Shown here one piece after another: positions 15,509 through 24,172 of a DNA stretch of 64,000 bases; positions within the stretch are counted from its first letter, which is position 1; the number at the start of each line of letters is the position of its first letter. The notes under the pieces were generated by a model, which was not told where the DNA came from, made no database searches, and was given only the letters and a program-made list of their open reading frames with translations. The DNA is taken from positions 4,044,838 through 4,108,837 of the forward strand of contig NZ_LR732912.1 of the NCBI RefSeq assembly GCF_902506065.1. Reading direction: 5' to 3'. This DNA comes from Arthrobacter sp. 9V (GTDB lineage Bacteria; Actinomycetota; Actinomycetes; Actinomycetales; Micrococcaceae). The translations under genes were made by a program, and so were the position numbers.

Positions 15509-15916
15509 TCAGTCAATAATTGCAGCGGTTGCTTCGAGCTCCACCAGCTGGTCTTCGTAGCCGAGCACCGTGACTCCCATTAGTGTGCTGGGCACGTCGT
15601 GCTCGCCAAAGGCTTCCCGAACCACGCCCCAAGCCGTGACCAGGTCGGCCCGTTCGGTCGATGCCACCAGGATGCGAGTGGAGATAACATCGCCGATGCC
15701 GGCGCCGGCGGCTTCCAGGGCAAGGCACATGTTCTCAATCGCCTTTGCGGCCTGTGCCGCGTAGTCCCCGATGCCTGCGGTCGTACCGTCCTTATTCAGC
15801 GGGCATGATCCGGCTAGAAAAATGAGGCGTGCGCTGGCGGGAACGGTGGCCGCATATGCATACTCTGCGGTGGCGCTGAGGGTGTTCGTACGAACGAGGG
15901 TAACTGCGCTGGGCAT
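15509..15916 (-). CDS. RidA family protein (YjgF/YER057c/UK114)
   Basis: This protein of about 135 residues follows the RidA family pattern of small trimeric enzymes that hydrolyse reactive enamines/imines such as 2-aminoacrylate or act on related substrates. LIFLAGSCPLNKDGT is followed by QAAKAIENMCLALEAAGA and DVISTRILVAS. The C-terminal LVELEATAAI contains the usual glutamate, but the conserved arginine is in TRILVAS rather than the canonical V-K-x-x-V-F-L pattern, so the substrate may differ. ATG 15916 is preferred over GTG 15940 because GAGGA lies six bases upstream. It is bracketed by repeat copies B and D. Confidence 0.85.
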   Translation of the reverse strand: MPSAVTLVRTNTLSATAEYAYAATVPASARLIFLAGSCPLNKDGTTAGIGDYAAQAAKAIENMCLALEAAGAGIGDVISTRILVASTERADLVTAWGVVREAFGEHDVPSTLMGVTVLGYEDQLVELEATAAIID

Positions 15917-15986
15917 GGGCGTCCTCTTGTTGGAGTGCACTGGCCAGTCCCACCCTATCCGTCCTGATATAGAGACAAACTTCTAG

Positions 15987-16015
15987 GACCGTATGCCGAT
16001 CCCTTACCGGGCGCT
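15987..16015 (+). repeat. GGATCC-centred repeat, copy D
   Basis: GACCGTATGC, CGATCC, then CTTACCGGGCGCT. It agrees with copy A in 23 of 29 positions; the core has one change (GGATCC to CGATCC). It lies 71 bp upstream of the RidA-like start. Confidence 0.6.
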
Positions 16016-16214
16016 CTGAATCGTTCGGATAGCCACCGGTTTATGAAATGGTCCCCGATGTTGGACTCCCAATTATGCGAGGTCTCAATTTTGGACGGGC
16101 GGCGGTCGGCTCGTCTCTGAAGGACCCGTCCCACTTGGAACGGGGCCTTCTCTGCGTGAAAGCTGGCCAACGTGTTTTGTTCAGTTTCGGCTCGGAACCT
16201 ATTACGCTCGGGCA

Positions 16215-16529
16215 ATGGCTCCGACATCAGCGAACGCCCGGCGGATAAAAGTCGCAAAGTTCATGAAGATGATGATCTTCGTATGCTGGGGCCTAATGGG
16301 TGCGGGCTTGGTCAGCGTAATCACTGCAGGCCACATGAATGCTGCGTCGTTGGCGGCCTTGTCCCTTGCCATACTGTGCCTTGCGGGCGTGTTCCTTATG
16401 CTCTTCCAAGGCGTCCGGAAGTGGGGCCGCGATAGCGCCGATGGTCTCGCTGGCAAGGAACTGACCTTCCTTTATGTCTTTGCCGCCGCCTCAATGGGCC
16501 TAATCGTTTTGACCATCTTCCTGCGATGA
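16215..16529 (+). CDS. Small membrane protein
   Basis: The predicted product has up to 104 residues and three hydrophobic helices: FMKMMIFVCWGLMGAGLVSVI, AALSLAILCLAGVFLMLF and LTFLYVFAAASMGLIVLTIF. No family is recognised. The start is uncertain: ATG 16215 has no ribosome binding site, and an internal ATG at 16263 would give an 88-residue protein beginning just before the first helix. It is followed after 39 bp by another small membrane protein on the same strand, so the two may be co-transcribed. Confidence 0.55.
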   Translation: MAPTSANARRIKVAKFMKMMIFVCWGLMGAGLVSVITAGHMNAASLAALSLAILCLAGVFLMLFQGVRKWGRDSADGLAGKELTFLYVFAAASMGLIVLTIFLR

Positions 16530-16568
16530 CGCCGCGCGACACCTAGGGACAAGTTACGGGAGGCAAAG

Positions 16569-16802
16569 ATGAAGATGAAATGGTTGGTTTCCACCGTTCT
16601 TCTGCTCATATGCATCGCTATCGCAGTATGGATTCTGTCAGGATCAACGGACATTTGGCCTGCGTTGATAGTGGTCGTCGGAGTGGTGGTCGCCGCAAAT
16701 TTCGCCGTCCAATGGGGTGGTTCGAAGGCACGGGATAACCAGCAAGCGATGAATGATTTACTCTCACGCAACAGGCCAAAACCCCCACCCAATGATGAGT
16801 AG
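16569..16802 (+). CDS. Small membrane protein
   Basis: This 77-residue protein has two hydrophobic helices (WLVSTVLLLICIAIAVWIL; IWPALIVVVGVVVAANFAV) and a hydrophilic, proline-rich tail (NRPKPPPNDE). GGGAGG a few bases upstream of ATG 16569 is a good ribosome binding site, which supports translation. No family is recognised. It converges with the membrane protein gene at 16911-17162. Confidence 0.65.
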   Translation: MKMKWLVSTVLLLICIAIAVWILSGSTDIWPALIVVVGVVVAANFAVQWGGSKARDNQQAMNDLLSRNRPKPPPNDE

Positions 16803-16910
16803 ACCTCTGTTCTACCGATAGTTGTCTTTCTGGTTGTCGGCATTGTAAACCGCATCGCCCATGAACTTCCGGCTGCCATCGGGCTTGTCGACGCACCCAG
16901 GCACCGTCAC

Positions 16911-17162
16911 TTAGCCCGTATTGGTTACCAAGCTAATGACTCCAAAAATGATGAATCCCGCCCCTGCTGCAAGAAATATTAGCCCTGAGACGTAACCGTA
17001 TCGGAGCCGTCGTCGATGGGCTTCTTCATGGCTGATGTTCTCGTTCACCGCCGCAGAGAGTTTGGCTCCCATGCGTGAAAGCCGTGAGCGGCCCCAGAAC
17101 GAGACAGCTCCGATCACCAGAAAGATGAAGCCGAGAACGAACGGGCCAAGCATCTGGTTCAA
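16911..17162 (-). CDS. Small membrane protein
   Basis: This 83-residue protein has two transmembrane helices (GPFVLGFIFLVIGAVSFW; YGYVSGLIFLAAGAGFIIFGVI) flanking a charged, probably cytoplasmic loop (NENISHEEAHRRRLR). I chose the TTG at 17162 because AAGGA lies six bases upstream; the ATG three codons later would have a 15-base gap. No family is recognised. Confidence 0.6.
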   Translation of the reverse strand: MNQMLGPFVLGFIFLVIGAVSFWGRSRLSRMGAKLSAAVNENISHEEAHRRRLRYGYVSGLIFLAAGAGFIIFGVISLVTNTG

Positions 17163-17568
17163 TCAGGTTCCTTGAACGGTCGTCGTCGCAACGGGTCAAG
17201 AAGACCGCTCCACTCGGAACTTTCTGAAAATCAGTCGCATAGCTGCTTGTTCACAAACTACTACAAACGGAACCTTGGCCGAGCCCACGAGTTTGGTTGG
17301 GCAATAGACAACCATTCCCGACGGCTAATTCTCCCTCAGAGGCCAGCCGCAAGTCGTCCCGTAAGCCGGTCCTCCACCAGCCAACATGCAATCCCAAATA
17401 ACGCTCATCAAAATTCGCGTCACTCTGCGAAACCAGAATTCCCGTAAGACCCGCCCGCAAAACTGCCCGGTGAAGGTGCCCTAAACGCTACACACTTTCC
17501 CGTCCCGCTTCCTTCAGTGCGGAACACCGTCGGTGGGAGGCCCCGATCGAAAGAACAAGGCTGAACAG
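17163..17568. other. Non-coding gap with degenerate repeat copies
   Basis: I see no credible gene here; the longest frames lack start signals and normal composition. Two stretches resemble decayed forms of the GGATCC repeat: 17354-17373 (GTCCCGTAAGCCGGTCC) and, on the other strand, 17465-17487 (GCCCGGTGAAGG, then TGCCCTAAACG). The gap marks the right edge of the accessory region. Confidence 0.4.
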
Positions 17569-19155
17569 CTACTCCACCGTCACCATCACCGACGGCCAGC
17601 CCGAGGCGCCGTCAGGTACGGGATCGGCGCGCTTTTCCGTTTGGGTTTCGCCGGTGGCGTCGGTGGCGCGGGCCTTGACGTAGTGGATGCCGGGTGTGGC
17701 GTCCCATTCGTAGGACCACTGGCGCCAGGTGACGGTGGAGGCCTCGGTGGAAAGGGTTGCTTCCACCCAGTCGCCGTCGTCAATCTGTACTTCCACCTTG
17801 GTGATTCCCCGCGTCTGCGCCCAGGCTGTGCCGCCCACCGCAATCTTGCCTGGCGGGAACTTGGCAAAGGATTTGGGTACGTCTACGCGTGCCATGGTCT
17901 TGATGGGGCCGCGCTCCGACCAGCCGCGTTCAGTCCAGTAAGCCTTGCTGTCCGCGAAGCGGGTGACTTCCAGGTCCACTACCCATTTGGTGGCGGAGAC
18001 AAAGCCGTACAAGCCCGGAACCACCATCCGCACGGGGTATCCGTGCTCTACAGGAAGCGGCTCATCATTCATGCCGATGGCCAGCATGGCATCGCGGTCA
18101 TCCTGCAGGACTTCCAGCGGAGTGGAGGCGCTGAAGCCGTCAATGGATGTTGAAAGCACCATGTCCGCGCCTTCCTTCGGTTTGGCCATGGCCAAAACTT
18201 CGCGGAGGGGCATGCCCAGCCATTTGGCGTTTCCGGCAAGCTTTCCGCCCACCGGGTTGGACACGCAGGTGAGGGTGACGTGCGATTCGATCAGATCGGC
18301 GTCGAGCAGGTCCTGGAAGGTGAGGGTGACTTCTTCCTCCACCATTCCGTGCACCCGCAGTTCCCAGTCATTGACGTTGATTTCAGGGACGCTCAGGGCT
18401 GTATCAATGCGGTAGAACTCGTTGTTGGGCGTCAGCCAGGGGAAAACTCCCGCAACCGGGGACTGGACTCCCGCCGGAACAGGGGGCGCCGCCTTGATGG
18501 GCGCGGGCAAGCGGAGTGCATCCCGGGCCTGCGCAACATTGTTGCGCGCGGCGCCCAGCAGCCGCCCACCGGTGGCAGCGATTCCGGCAGCGACGGCGGT
18601 GATGCCGGCGGCGGCGAAGAAACGACGGCGGCTGGTACCGGCGCCGCCTGCCTGGTTGTCAGCGTCGGCGGCTAGGTCAGCCGGGGCTTCCGGCCATGCT
18701 TTCAGCCCCCACAAAGGCCTTATGAGGAGACGCAGGACGACGAGTCCGGCGACGGTTCCCAGGACCGAGGGGATGGCGTCGGCGAGTCCCACCCCGGCGC
18801 GGGTCAGGACGGCGGCAACAATTACGGCGCCCATGAACAGCACGCCCAGGACACCCAGGGCCCACTTCTTGTAGGCCACAATCCCTAGAACACAGGCCAG
18901 CAGAGCGATGGTCAGGCCCATGCCCACAAACAGCGCTGCTTTGTCATTGGTGCCGAACGTGGCTATGGCAAAGTCCTTCATCCACGGTGGGGTGAAGTCG
19001 ATGAACGTGGATCCCAGCGCAAACACCGGGGTTGCCCTCGCCGTGAAGAATGCGCCGATCAGCTCGGCGACGGCGAGCACGACGGCGGCTGACACCACGC
19101 CTGCCAACGCTGCCATGGTTTCGGGGCCTTTGGTCCGGAGTCCGAGCTTTTTCAT
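17569..19155 (-). CDS. Membrane-anchored sulfite-oxidase-like molybdopterin oxidoreductase
   Basis: This 528-residue protein begins with about five transmembrane helices (residues 1-150). A TSRRRFFAAAGITAVAAGIAATGG stretch resembling a twin-arginine signal follows near residue 175, so the catalytic part is probably exported. The catalytic domain (about 240-420) has the sulfite oxidase fold motifs, with the molybdenum-ligating cysteine in LTCVSNPVGG and the LPVEHGYPVRMVVPGLYGF segment. A C-terminal Ig-like dimerisation domain follows (VEVQIDDGDW, then YVKARATDATGETQ). There is no heme domain. The substrate could be sulfite or another S/N-oxide. It is divergent from the betaine aldehyde dehydrogenase gene. 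Confidence 0.9.
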   Translation of the reverse strand: MKKLGLRTKGPETMAALAGVVSAAVVLAVAELIGAFFTARATPVFALGSTFIDFTPPWMKDFAIATFGTNDKAALFVGMGLTIALLACVLGIVAYKKWALGVLGVLFMGAVIVAAVLTRAGVGLADAIPSVLGTVAGLVVLRLLIRPLWGLKAWPEAPADLAADADNQAGGAGTSRRRFFAAAGITAVAAGIAATGGRLLGAARNNVAQARDALRLPAPIKAAPPVPAGVQSPVAGVFPWLTPNNEFYRIDTALSVPEINVNDWELRVHGMVEEEVTLTFQDLLDADLIESHVTLTCVSNPVGGKLAGNAKWLGMPLREVLAMAKPKEGADMVLSTSIDGFSASTPLEVLQDDRDAMLAIGMNDEPLPVEHGYPVRMVVPGLYGFVSATKWVVDLEVTRFADSKAYWTERGWSERGPIKTMARVDVPKSFAKFPPGKIAVGGTAWAQTRGITKVEVQIDDGDWVEATLSTEASTVTWRQWSYEWDATPGIHYVKARATDATGETQTEKRADPVPDGASGWPSVMVTVE

Positions 19156-19195
19156 GTCAGTAGTTCGTAGCGTCCGGGAGCAGGGATGGGTACGT

Positions 19196-19243
19196 CACTT
19201 TGAACATTTGTTCATATTTTTCCTTGAACAGATGTTCAAAGTG
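19196..19243. promoter_or_regulatory. Tandem TetR-type operators in a mirrored pair
   Basis: Two palindromes, TGAACATTTGTTCA (19201-19214) and TGAACAGATGTTCA (19225-19238), are separated by 10 bp. They lie within a larger inverted repeat whose 19-bp arms (19196-19214 and 19225-19243; CACTTTGAACATTTGTTCA) differ at one base. They sit in the divergent region before the betaine aldehyde dehydrogenase gene and the sulfite-oxidase-like gene. The layout suggests two dimers of a TetR-family repressor. No TetR gene is adjacent; the BetI-like gene at 11668-12255 is a candidate. Confidence 0.75.
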
Positions 19244-19259
19244 CATTAGCCTGCTTCGT

Positions 19260-20771
19260 ATGACCCAAGCCACATTTTCCGATTCCGCCTCCACACTCTT
19301 CATCAACGGCGCGTGGGAACCGGCCGCTTCCGGCGCGGTGCGCGAAATCCACAACCCGGCCGACGGCGAACTGGTCGCCACAGTCTCAGAAGCCGGACGA
19401 GAGGATGCCGAACGCGCCATTTCCGCAGCCCGTGCAGCCTTCGACTCCGGCGTCTGGTCCTCGGTCCCCGCTCCCGAGCGCGGCGCATTCCTGCTGAAGG
19501 TGGCCGCGGAACTGCGTGAACGCCGGGAAAAGTTCGCCCGCGCAGAATCCCTGGACACCGGCAAGCGCATCATCGAAAGCCGCATCGACATGGACGACAT
19601 CGCTGCCTGCTTCGAATACTTCGGACGCCTCGCCGGGCAGTCGGCGGGTCGGGTGGTGGACGCCGGGGACCCCGCCGTCGTGAGCAGAATCGTCTACGAG
19701 CCCGTCGGCGTCTGCGGCCTTATCACCCCGTGGAACTACCCGCTGCTGCAGGCCGCATGGAAGATCGCACCGGCGCTGGCCGCGGGTTGCACCTTCGTCC
19801 TGAAGCCCGCCGAGCTGACCCCGTCAACCGCCATCCTTGCCATGCAGTTGCTGAAGGATCTGGGCCTGCCGGACGGCGTAGCCAACCTGGTAACCGGCCC
19901 CGGCGCAAAAGCAGGCGTGCCACTCACGGAGCACCCCGACATTGATTTGGTCTCCTTCACTGGTGGCCTGGAAACCGGAAAACGCATCGCCGCAGCTGCA
20001 GCAGGGACTGTTAAGAAGGTAGCGCTGGAACTTGGCGGCAAGAACCCCAATGTCATCTTCGCTGACGCCGACTTCGACGCCGCCGTCGACAATGCGCTGA
20101 ACGGCGCCTTTGTGCACTCAGGCCAGGTCTGCTCCGCCGGGGCGCGGCTGGTGGTGGAGGAATCCATCGCCGAGCGCTTCGTGGACGAGCTGGTCCGCAA
20201 GGCTCAGGGCATCCGCATCGGCGGCCCGTTCGATGAGTCCGCCGAAACCGGACCGCTGATTTCCGCTGCCCACCGCGAGAAGGTAGACGCCTACGTCCAG
20301 CGCGGCGTGGCCGAAGGTGCGCGGCTGCGGTGTGGCGGCGCAGCGCCTGTAGGCGAAAAGTTCGACGCCGGTTTCTACTACCAGCCAACCGTCCTGGACC
20401 GCGTTGAACGGGGAATGTCGGTAGTGATCGACGAAGCCTTTGGCCCGGTGGTGACAGTGGAAACCTTCCGCACGGAAGACGAAGCCGTGGCCACCGCCAA
20501 CGACACCATCTACGGACTCGCAGGCGCAGTCTGGACCCAGGATGCCGGCAAAGCCCAGCGGGTCGCGGGCCGTTTGCGGCACGGCACGGTGTGGATCAAC
20601 GACTACCACCCTTACCTCCCGCAGGCCGAGTGGGGCGGCTTCGGCCAGTCCGGCGTCGGCCGCGAACTCGGCCCCACCGGACTGGGTGAATACCAGGAAG
20701 CCAAGCACATCTACCAGAACACCAACCCTCAGGTGACCGGCTGGTTCGCTGGTCACGGCAAGGAGAACTAG
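19260..20771 (+). CDS. betB: Betaine-aldehyde dehydrogenase
   Basis: This 503-residue NAD(P)-dependent aldehyde dehydrogenase oxidises betaine aldehyde to glycine betaine. Family motifs are WNYPLLQAAWKIAPALAAG, the catalytic glutamate in LELGGKNP and the nucleophilic cysteine in HSGQVCSAG. The assignment to betaine aldehyde rests mainly on the directly abutting choline oxidase gene, which starts at the next base after this stop. The longest frame begins 20 codons earlier inside the operator, so I chose ATG 19260 (MTQATFS). No clear ribosome binding site precedes it. Expression is probably controlled through the palindromes at 19196-19243. Confidence 0.92.
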   Translation: MTQATFSDSASTLFINGAWEPAASGAVREIHNPADGELVATVSEAGREDAERAISAARAAFDSGVWSSVPAPERGAFLLKVAAELRERREKFARAESLDTGKRIIESRIDMDDIAACFEYFGRLAGQSAGRVVDAGDPAVVSRIVYEPVGVCGLITPWNYPLLQAAWKIAPALAAGCTFVLKPAELTPSTAILAMQLLKDLGLPDGVANLVTGPGAKAGVPLTEHPDIDLVSFTGGLETGKRIAAAAAGTVKKVALELGGKNPNVIFADADFDAAVDNALNGAFVHSGQVCSAGARLVVEESIAERFVDELVRKAQGIRIGGPFDESAETGPLISAAHREKVDAYVQRGVAEGARLRCGGAAPVGEKFDAGFYYQPTVLDRVERGMSVVIDEAFGPVVTVETFRTEDEAVATANDTIYGLAGAVWTQDAGKAQRVAGRLRHGTVWINDYHPYLPQAEWGGFGQSGVGRELGPTGLGEYQEAKHIYQNTNPQVTGWFAGHGKEN

Positions 20772-22424
20772 ATGCACGTGGACAATATTGAGAACCTCAG
20801 CGAGCGCGGGTTCGATTACGTCGTCATTGGCGGAGGGTCTGCCGGAGCTGCCGTGGCGGCCCGGCTGAGTGAGGACCCTGCCGTCACCGTGGCTTTGGTG
20901 GAAGCCGGCCCGGATGACCGGAATCTGCCGGAGATCCTGCAGCTGGACCGATGGATGGAACTGCTGGAATCCGGGTATGACTGGGACTATCCGGTGGAAC
21001 CGCAGGAAAACGGCAACTCTTTCATGCGCCACGCCCGCGCCAAGGTGATGGGTGGCTGTTCCAGCCACAACTCCTGCATCGCTTTCTGGGCTCCCCGCGA
21101 AGATCTGGATGAGTGGGAGTCGAAGTACGGTGCCACGGGCTGGAACGCTGCTGCCGCGTGGCCTTTGTACCAGCGCCTGGAAACCAATGAGGACGCCGGA
21201 CCGGAAGCTCCGCACCATGGCCACGACGGGCCGGTGCATTTAATGAACGTTCCTCCGAACGATCCCGCCGGCGTCGCGCTCCTGGACGCTTGTGAACAGA
21301 CCGGTATTCCTCGAGCGAAGTTCAACGACGGCACCACGGTGATCAACGGGGCCAACTTCTTCCAGATCAACCGCCGCGCGGATGGGACCCGATCTTCGAG
21401 TTCCGTCTCCTACATCCACCCCATCATGGATCGCGAGAACTTCACGCTGCTGACCGGCCTGAGGGCCCGCCAACTGGTGTTCGATGCGGACAAGCGCTGC
21501 ACCGGCGTCGACGTTGTGGATTCGGCCTTCGGCCGGACGCACAGGCTGTCAGCACAACGGGAAGTCATCCTGTCCACCGGTGCCATCGATTCCCCCAAGC
21601 TGCTCATGCTTTCCGGCATAGGCCCTGCCCTTCACTTGGAGCAGCATGGCATCGAGGTCCTGGTGGATTCCCCCGGCGTGGGCGAGCACCTGCAGGACCA
21701 CCCTGAAGGCGTGGTGCAGTTTGAGGCCAAGCAACCCATGGTTAAGACCTCCACCCAGTGGTGGGAAATCGGCATCTTCACTCCCACCGAGGAGGGCCTG
21801 GACCGCCCGGACCTGATGATGCACTACGGCTCCGTACCCTTCGACATGAACACTCTGCGCTACGGCTACCCCACCACGGAGAACGGTTTCAGCCTCACTC
21901 CGAACGTCACGCACGCCCGTTCGCGCGGAACCGTGAGGCTCCGGAGCCGGGACTTCCGTGACAAGCCCATGGTGGACCCCCGCTACTTCACCGATCCGGA
22001 GGGCCATGACATGCGCGTCATGGTTGCCGGCATCCGAAAGGCGCGGGAGATCGCGGCGCAGCCGGCCATGGCTGAATGGGCCGGACGGGAGCTCTCGCCC
22101 GGGATCGAGGCACAGAGCGACGAAGAGTTGCAGGACTACATCCGCAAAACGCATAACACCGTGTACCACCCCGTCGGCACAGTCCGAATGGGACCATTGG
22201 ACGACCACATGTCACCCCTGGATCCCCAGCTGCGGGTCAAGGGTGTTACCGGCCTGCGTGTGGCAGACGCCTCCGTCATGCCGGAGCACGTCACGGTGAA
22301 CCCCAACATCACAGTGATGATGATCGGCGAGCGCTGTGCCGATTTCATCAAGGCCGATCTAGGTACCAGCCGATCAGATGAAACTACGACGACGGAGGCG
22401 GACTTCAGCTTGTCCCTCGCCTGA
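20772..22424 (+). CDS. codA: Choline oxidase
   Basis: This 550-residue flavoprotein of the GMC oxidoreductase family oxidises choline via betaine aldehyde to glycine betaine, reducing oxygen to hydrogen peroxide. The N-terminal YVVIGGGSAGAAVAARLSE binds FAD. His99 (in GGCSSHNS) is the covalent FAD attachment position, and His466 (YHPVGT) and Asn510 (VNPN) are the catalytic residues; all three match the numbering of the Arthrobacter globiformis enzyme. I recognise the sequence as its close homologue. AGGAG lies just before the overlapping upstream stop, so translation is coupled to the dehydrogenase. Confidence 0.97.
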   Translation: MHVDNIENLSERGFDYVVIGGGSAGAAVAARLSEDPAVTVALVEAGPDDRNLPEILQLDRWMELLESGYDWDYPVEPQENGNSFMRHARAKVMGGCSSHNSCIAFWAPREDLDEWESKYGATGWNAAAAWPLYQRLETNEDAGPEAPHHGHDGPVHLMNVPPNDPAGVALLDACEQTGIPRAKFNDGTTVINGANFFQINRRADGTRSSSSVSYIHPIMDRENFTLLTGLRARQLVFDADKRCTGVDVVDSAFGRTHRLSAQREVILSTGAIDSPKLLMLSGIGPALHLEQHGIEVLVDSPGVGEHLQDHPEGVVQFEAKQPMVKTSTQWWEIGIFTPTEEGLDRPDLMMHYGSVPFDMNTLRYGYPTTENGFSLTPNVTHARSRGTVRLRSRDFRDKPMVDPRYFTDPEGHDMRVMVAGIRKAREIAAQPAMAEWAGRELSPGIEAQSDEELQDYIRKTHNTVYHPVGTVRMGPLDDHMSPLDPQLRVKGVTGLRVADASVMPEHVTVNPNITVMMIGERCADFIKADLGTSRSDETTTTEADFSLSLA

Positions 22425-22569
22425 ACAGGCACCCTGCTTTTTAGACCTACGCAACAACAAATGGGGGAAACAGCCTGAGGCACACCGTGGTGCCCGGCTT
22501 TGATATCCACTGCGTCCAATGGCGGCCGCGGGCTATCACCATTCATGCATGTCTGAATTAGGAGTTCGA

Positions 22570-24147
22570 ATGTTAGAACCCAGCAAAACAGGACCCTGCA
22601 AGAGCGATGCAAGCGGTATGGACGAGTTTGGCTACGCCCAAACCCTGGACCGCAGCATCGGTAAGTTTGCCAGCTTCGCCGCCGGCGTCAGTTACATCTC
22701 CATCCTCACCGGCGTTTTTCAACTGTTTTACTTCGGATTCTCGACGGCGGGACCCGCCTATGCGTGGTCGTGGCCCATTGTCTTCGTCGGCCAGCTGATG
22801 GTCGCCCTGTGTTTTGCAGAACTGGCCGGCCGCTACCCGGTGGCCGGATCGGTGTACAACTGGGCCAAGAGGCTTTCCACCGGAACCTGGGCCTGGCTGG
22901 CGGGCTGGTTGCTTCTGCTGTCCTCCATCATGGCTTTGGGGTCCGTCGCCTTGGCCCTTCAAATAACCCTGCCCCAGATCTGGAGCGGCTTCCAGTTGGT
23001 GGGCGATGGAACGGGTCCTTACGATTTCGCCGTCAACGGTGTCATCCTGGCCAGCATCATGATCGGTATTTCCACGCTCATCAACGCGTTCGGCGTGAAA
23101 CTCATGACCATGATCAACAGCGTGGGCGTGTTCGTGGAACTGGTTGCTGCCGTCCTGCTCATTGCCGCGCTTATCTGGCACTCCGTCCGAGGACCGGAAG
23201 TCCTGCTGGATACCGCTGGATTCGGTGAAGAGCACCCCATGGGCTTCCTGGGAGTGTTCCTCATTGCCGCCATGGCTTCCGGTTACGTCATGTACGGCTT
23301 CGATACCGCGAGCTCCTTGGGCGAAGAAACCAAAGACCCTAAGAAGACCGCTCCCAGGGCGATCCTGCGTGCTGTCACCGCTTCCTTCCTTTTGGGAGGG
23401 CTGCTCCTGCTGGGCGGAATCCTGGCCGCACCCGATCTTTCCGATCCCAAGCTCGGAGCCGCTGATGGTGGGCTGCAGTACATTGTGCTTTCAGTACTGG
23501 GTGGCCCGTTCGGCAAGGCCTTCCTGGCCTGCATCGTGGTAGCTGTGGTGGTCTGCACGCTGGCCGTGCATGCAGCAGCCATCCGGATGATGTTTGCCAT
23601 GGCCAGGGACAACAACCTTCCCTTCAGTCGTCAGCTCAGCAAAGTGCATCCCACCCGGAAAACCCCCACTGTGGCGGCAATCGTGATCGGCGTAGTGGCG
23701 GTCATTCCGCTGATCGTCAACATCTCCCAGCCTGCTATCTTCACCATTCTTTCCAGCATCAGCATCGTCCTGATCTACCTGTCCTACCTGCTGGTCACCG
23801 TGCCGATGCTGCGGCGCCGATTCCTGAAGAAGTGGCCCCTGAAGGATGATGGGTCAGAACCGGGGTTCAGCCTGGGCAAGTGGGGCCTCCCCGTGAACAT
23901 CCTCGCGGTCCTGTGGGGTGGCGCAATGACGCTGAACCTTGTGTGGCCGCGCTCGGAGATCTACAACTCGGTTCCACCGTTCGAGTGGTACCTCCAATGG
24001 GGCGGCGTCATCTTTGTTGGCACAGTCATGATTGGCGGAACGCTCCTCTACCGCCTCCGCATCAGGCACAAAACCGGAGTCCTGGCCGAGCACGCGGCGT
24101 TGGTGGCGCCCGAGGAATCCCCGCAAGTGGTCACCCAAAGCTCGTAG
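22570..24147 (+). CDS. APC family amino acid/amine permease
   Basis: This 525-residue membrane protein has about twelve helices and belongs to the amino acid-polyamine-organocation superfamily. Family stretches are FASFAAGVSYISILTGVFQLF near the N-terminus (helix 1), VAGSVYNWAKRLS and YGFDTASSLGEETKDPKKTAPRAI (helix 6 region). It most resembles the GABA/choline-like subfamily. It follows codA by 145 bp, so uptake of choline or a related compound is a reasonable inference. I chose ATG 22570 because AGGAG lies five bases upstream; the longer frame from 22519 has no such site. Confidence 0.88.
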   Translation: MLEPSKTGPCKSDASGMDEFGYAQTLDRSIGKFASFAAGVSYISILTGVFQLFYFGFSTAGPAYAWSWPIVFVGQLMVALCFAELAGRYPVAGSVYNWAKRLSTGTWAWLAGWLLLLSSIMALGSVALALQITLPQIWSGFQLVGDGTGPYDFAVNGVILASIMIGISTLINAFGVKLMTMINSVGVFVELVAAVLLIAALIWHSVRGPEVLLDTAGFGEEHPMGFLGVFLIAAMASGYVMYGFDTASSLGEETKDPKKTAPRAILRAVTASFLLGGLLLLGGILAAPDLSDPKLGAADGGLQYIVLSVLGGPFGKAFLACIVVAVVVCTLAVHAAAIRMMFAMARDNNLPFSRQLSKVHPTRKTPTVAAIVIGVVAVIPLIVNISQPAIFTILSSISIVLIYLSYLLVTVPMLRRRFLKKWPLKDDGSEPGFSLGKWGLPVNILAVLWGGAMTLNLVWPRSEIYNSVPPFEWYLQWGGVIFVGTVMIGGTLLYRLRIRHKTGVLAEHAALVAPEESPQVVTQSS

Positions 24148-24172
24148 CGTAGGAGTTGGTCGAACGCCGGAG

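Noticed and set aside
15955..16257. 100-residue minus-strand frame across repeat copy D
   Set aside because: No ribosome binding site, no recognisable fold, and part of it is the repeat itself; it resembles a chance frame.
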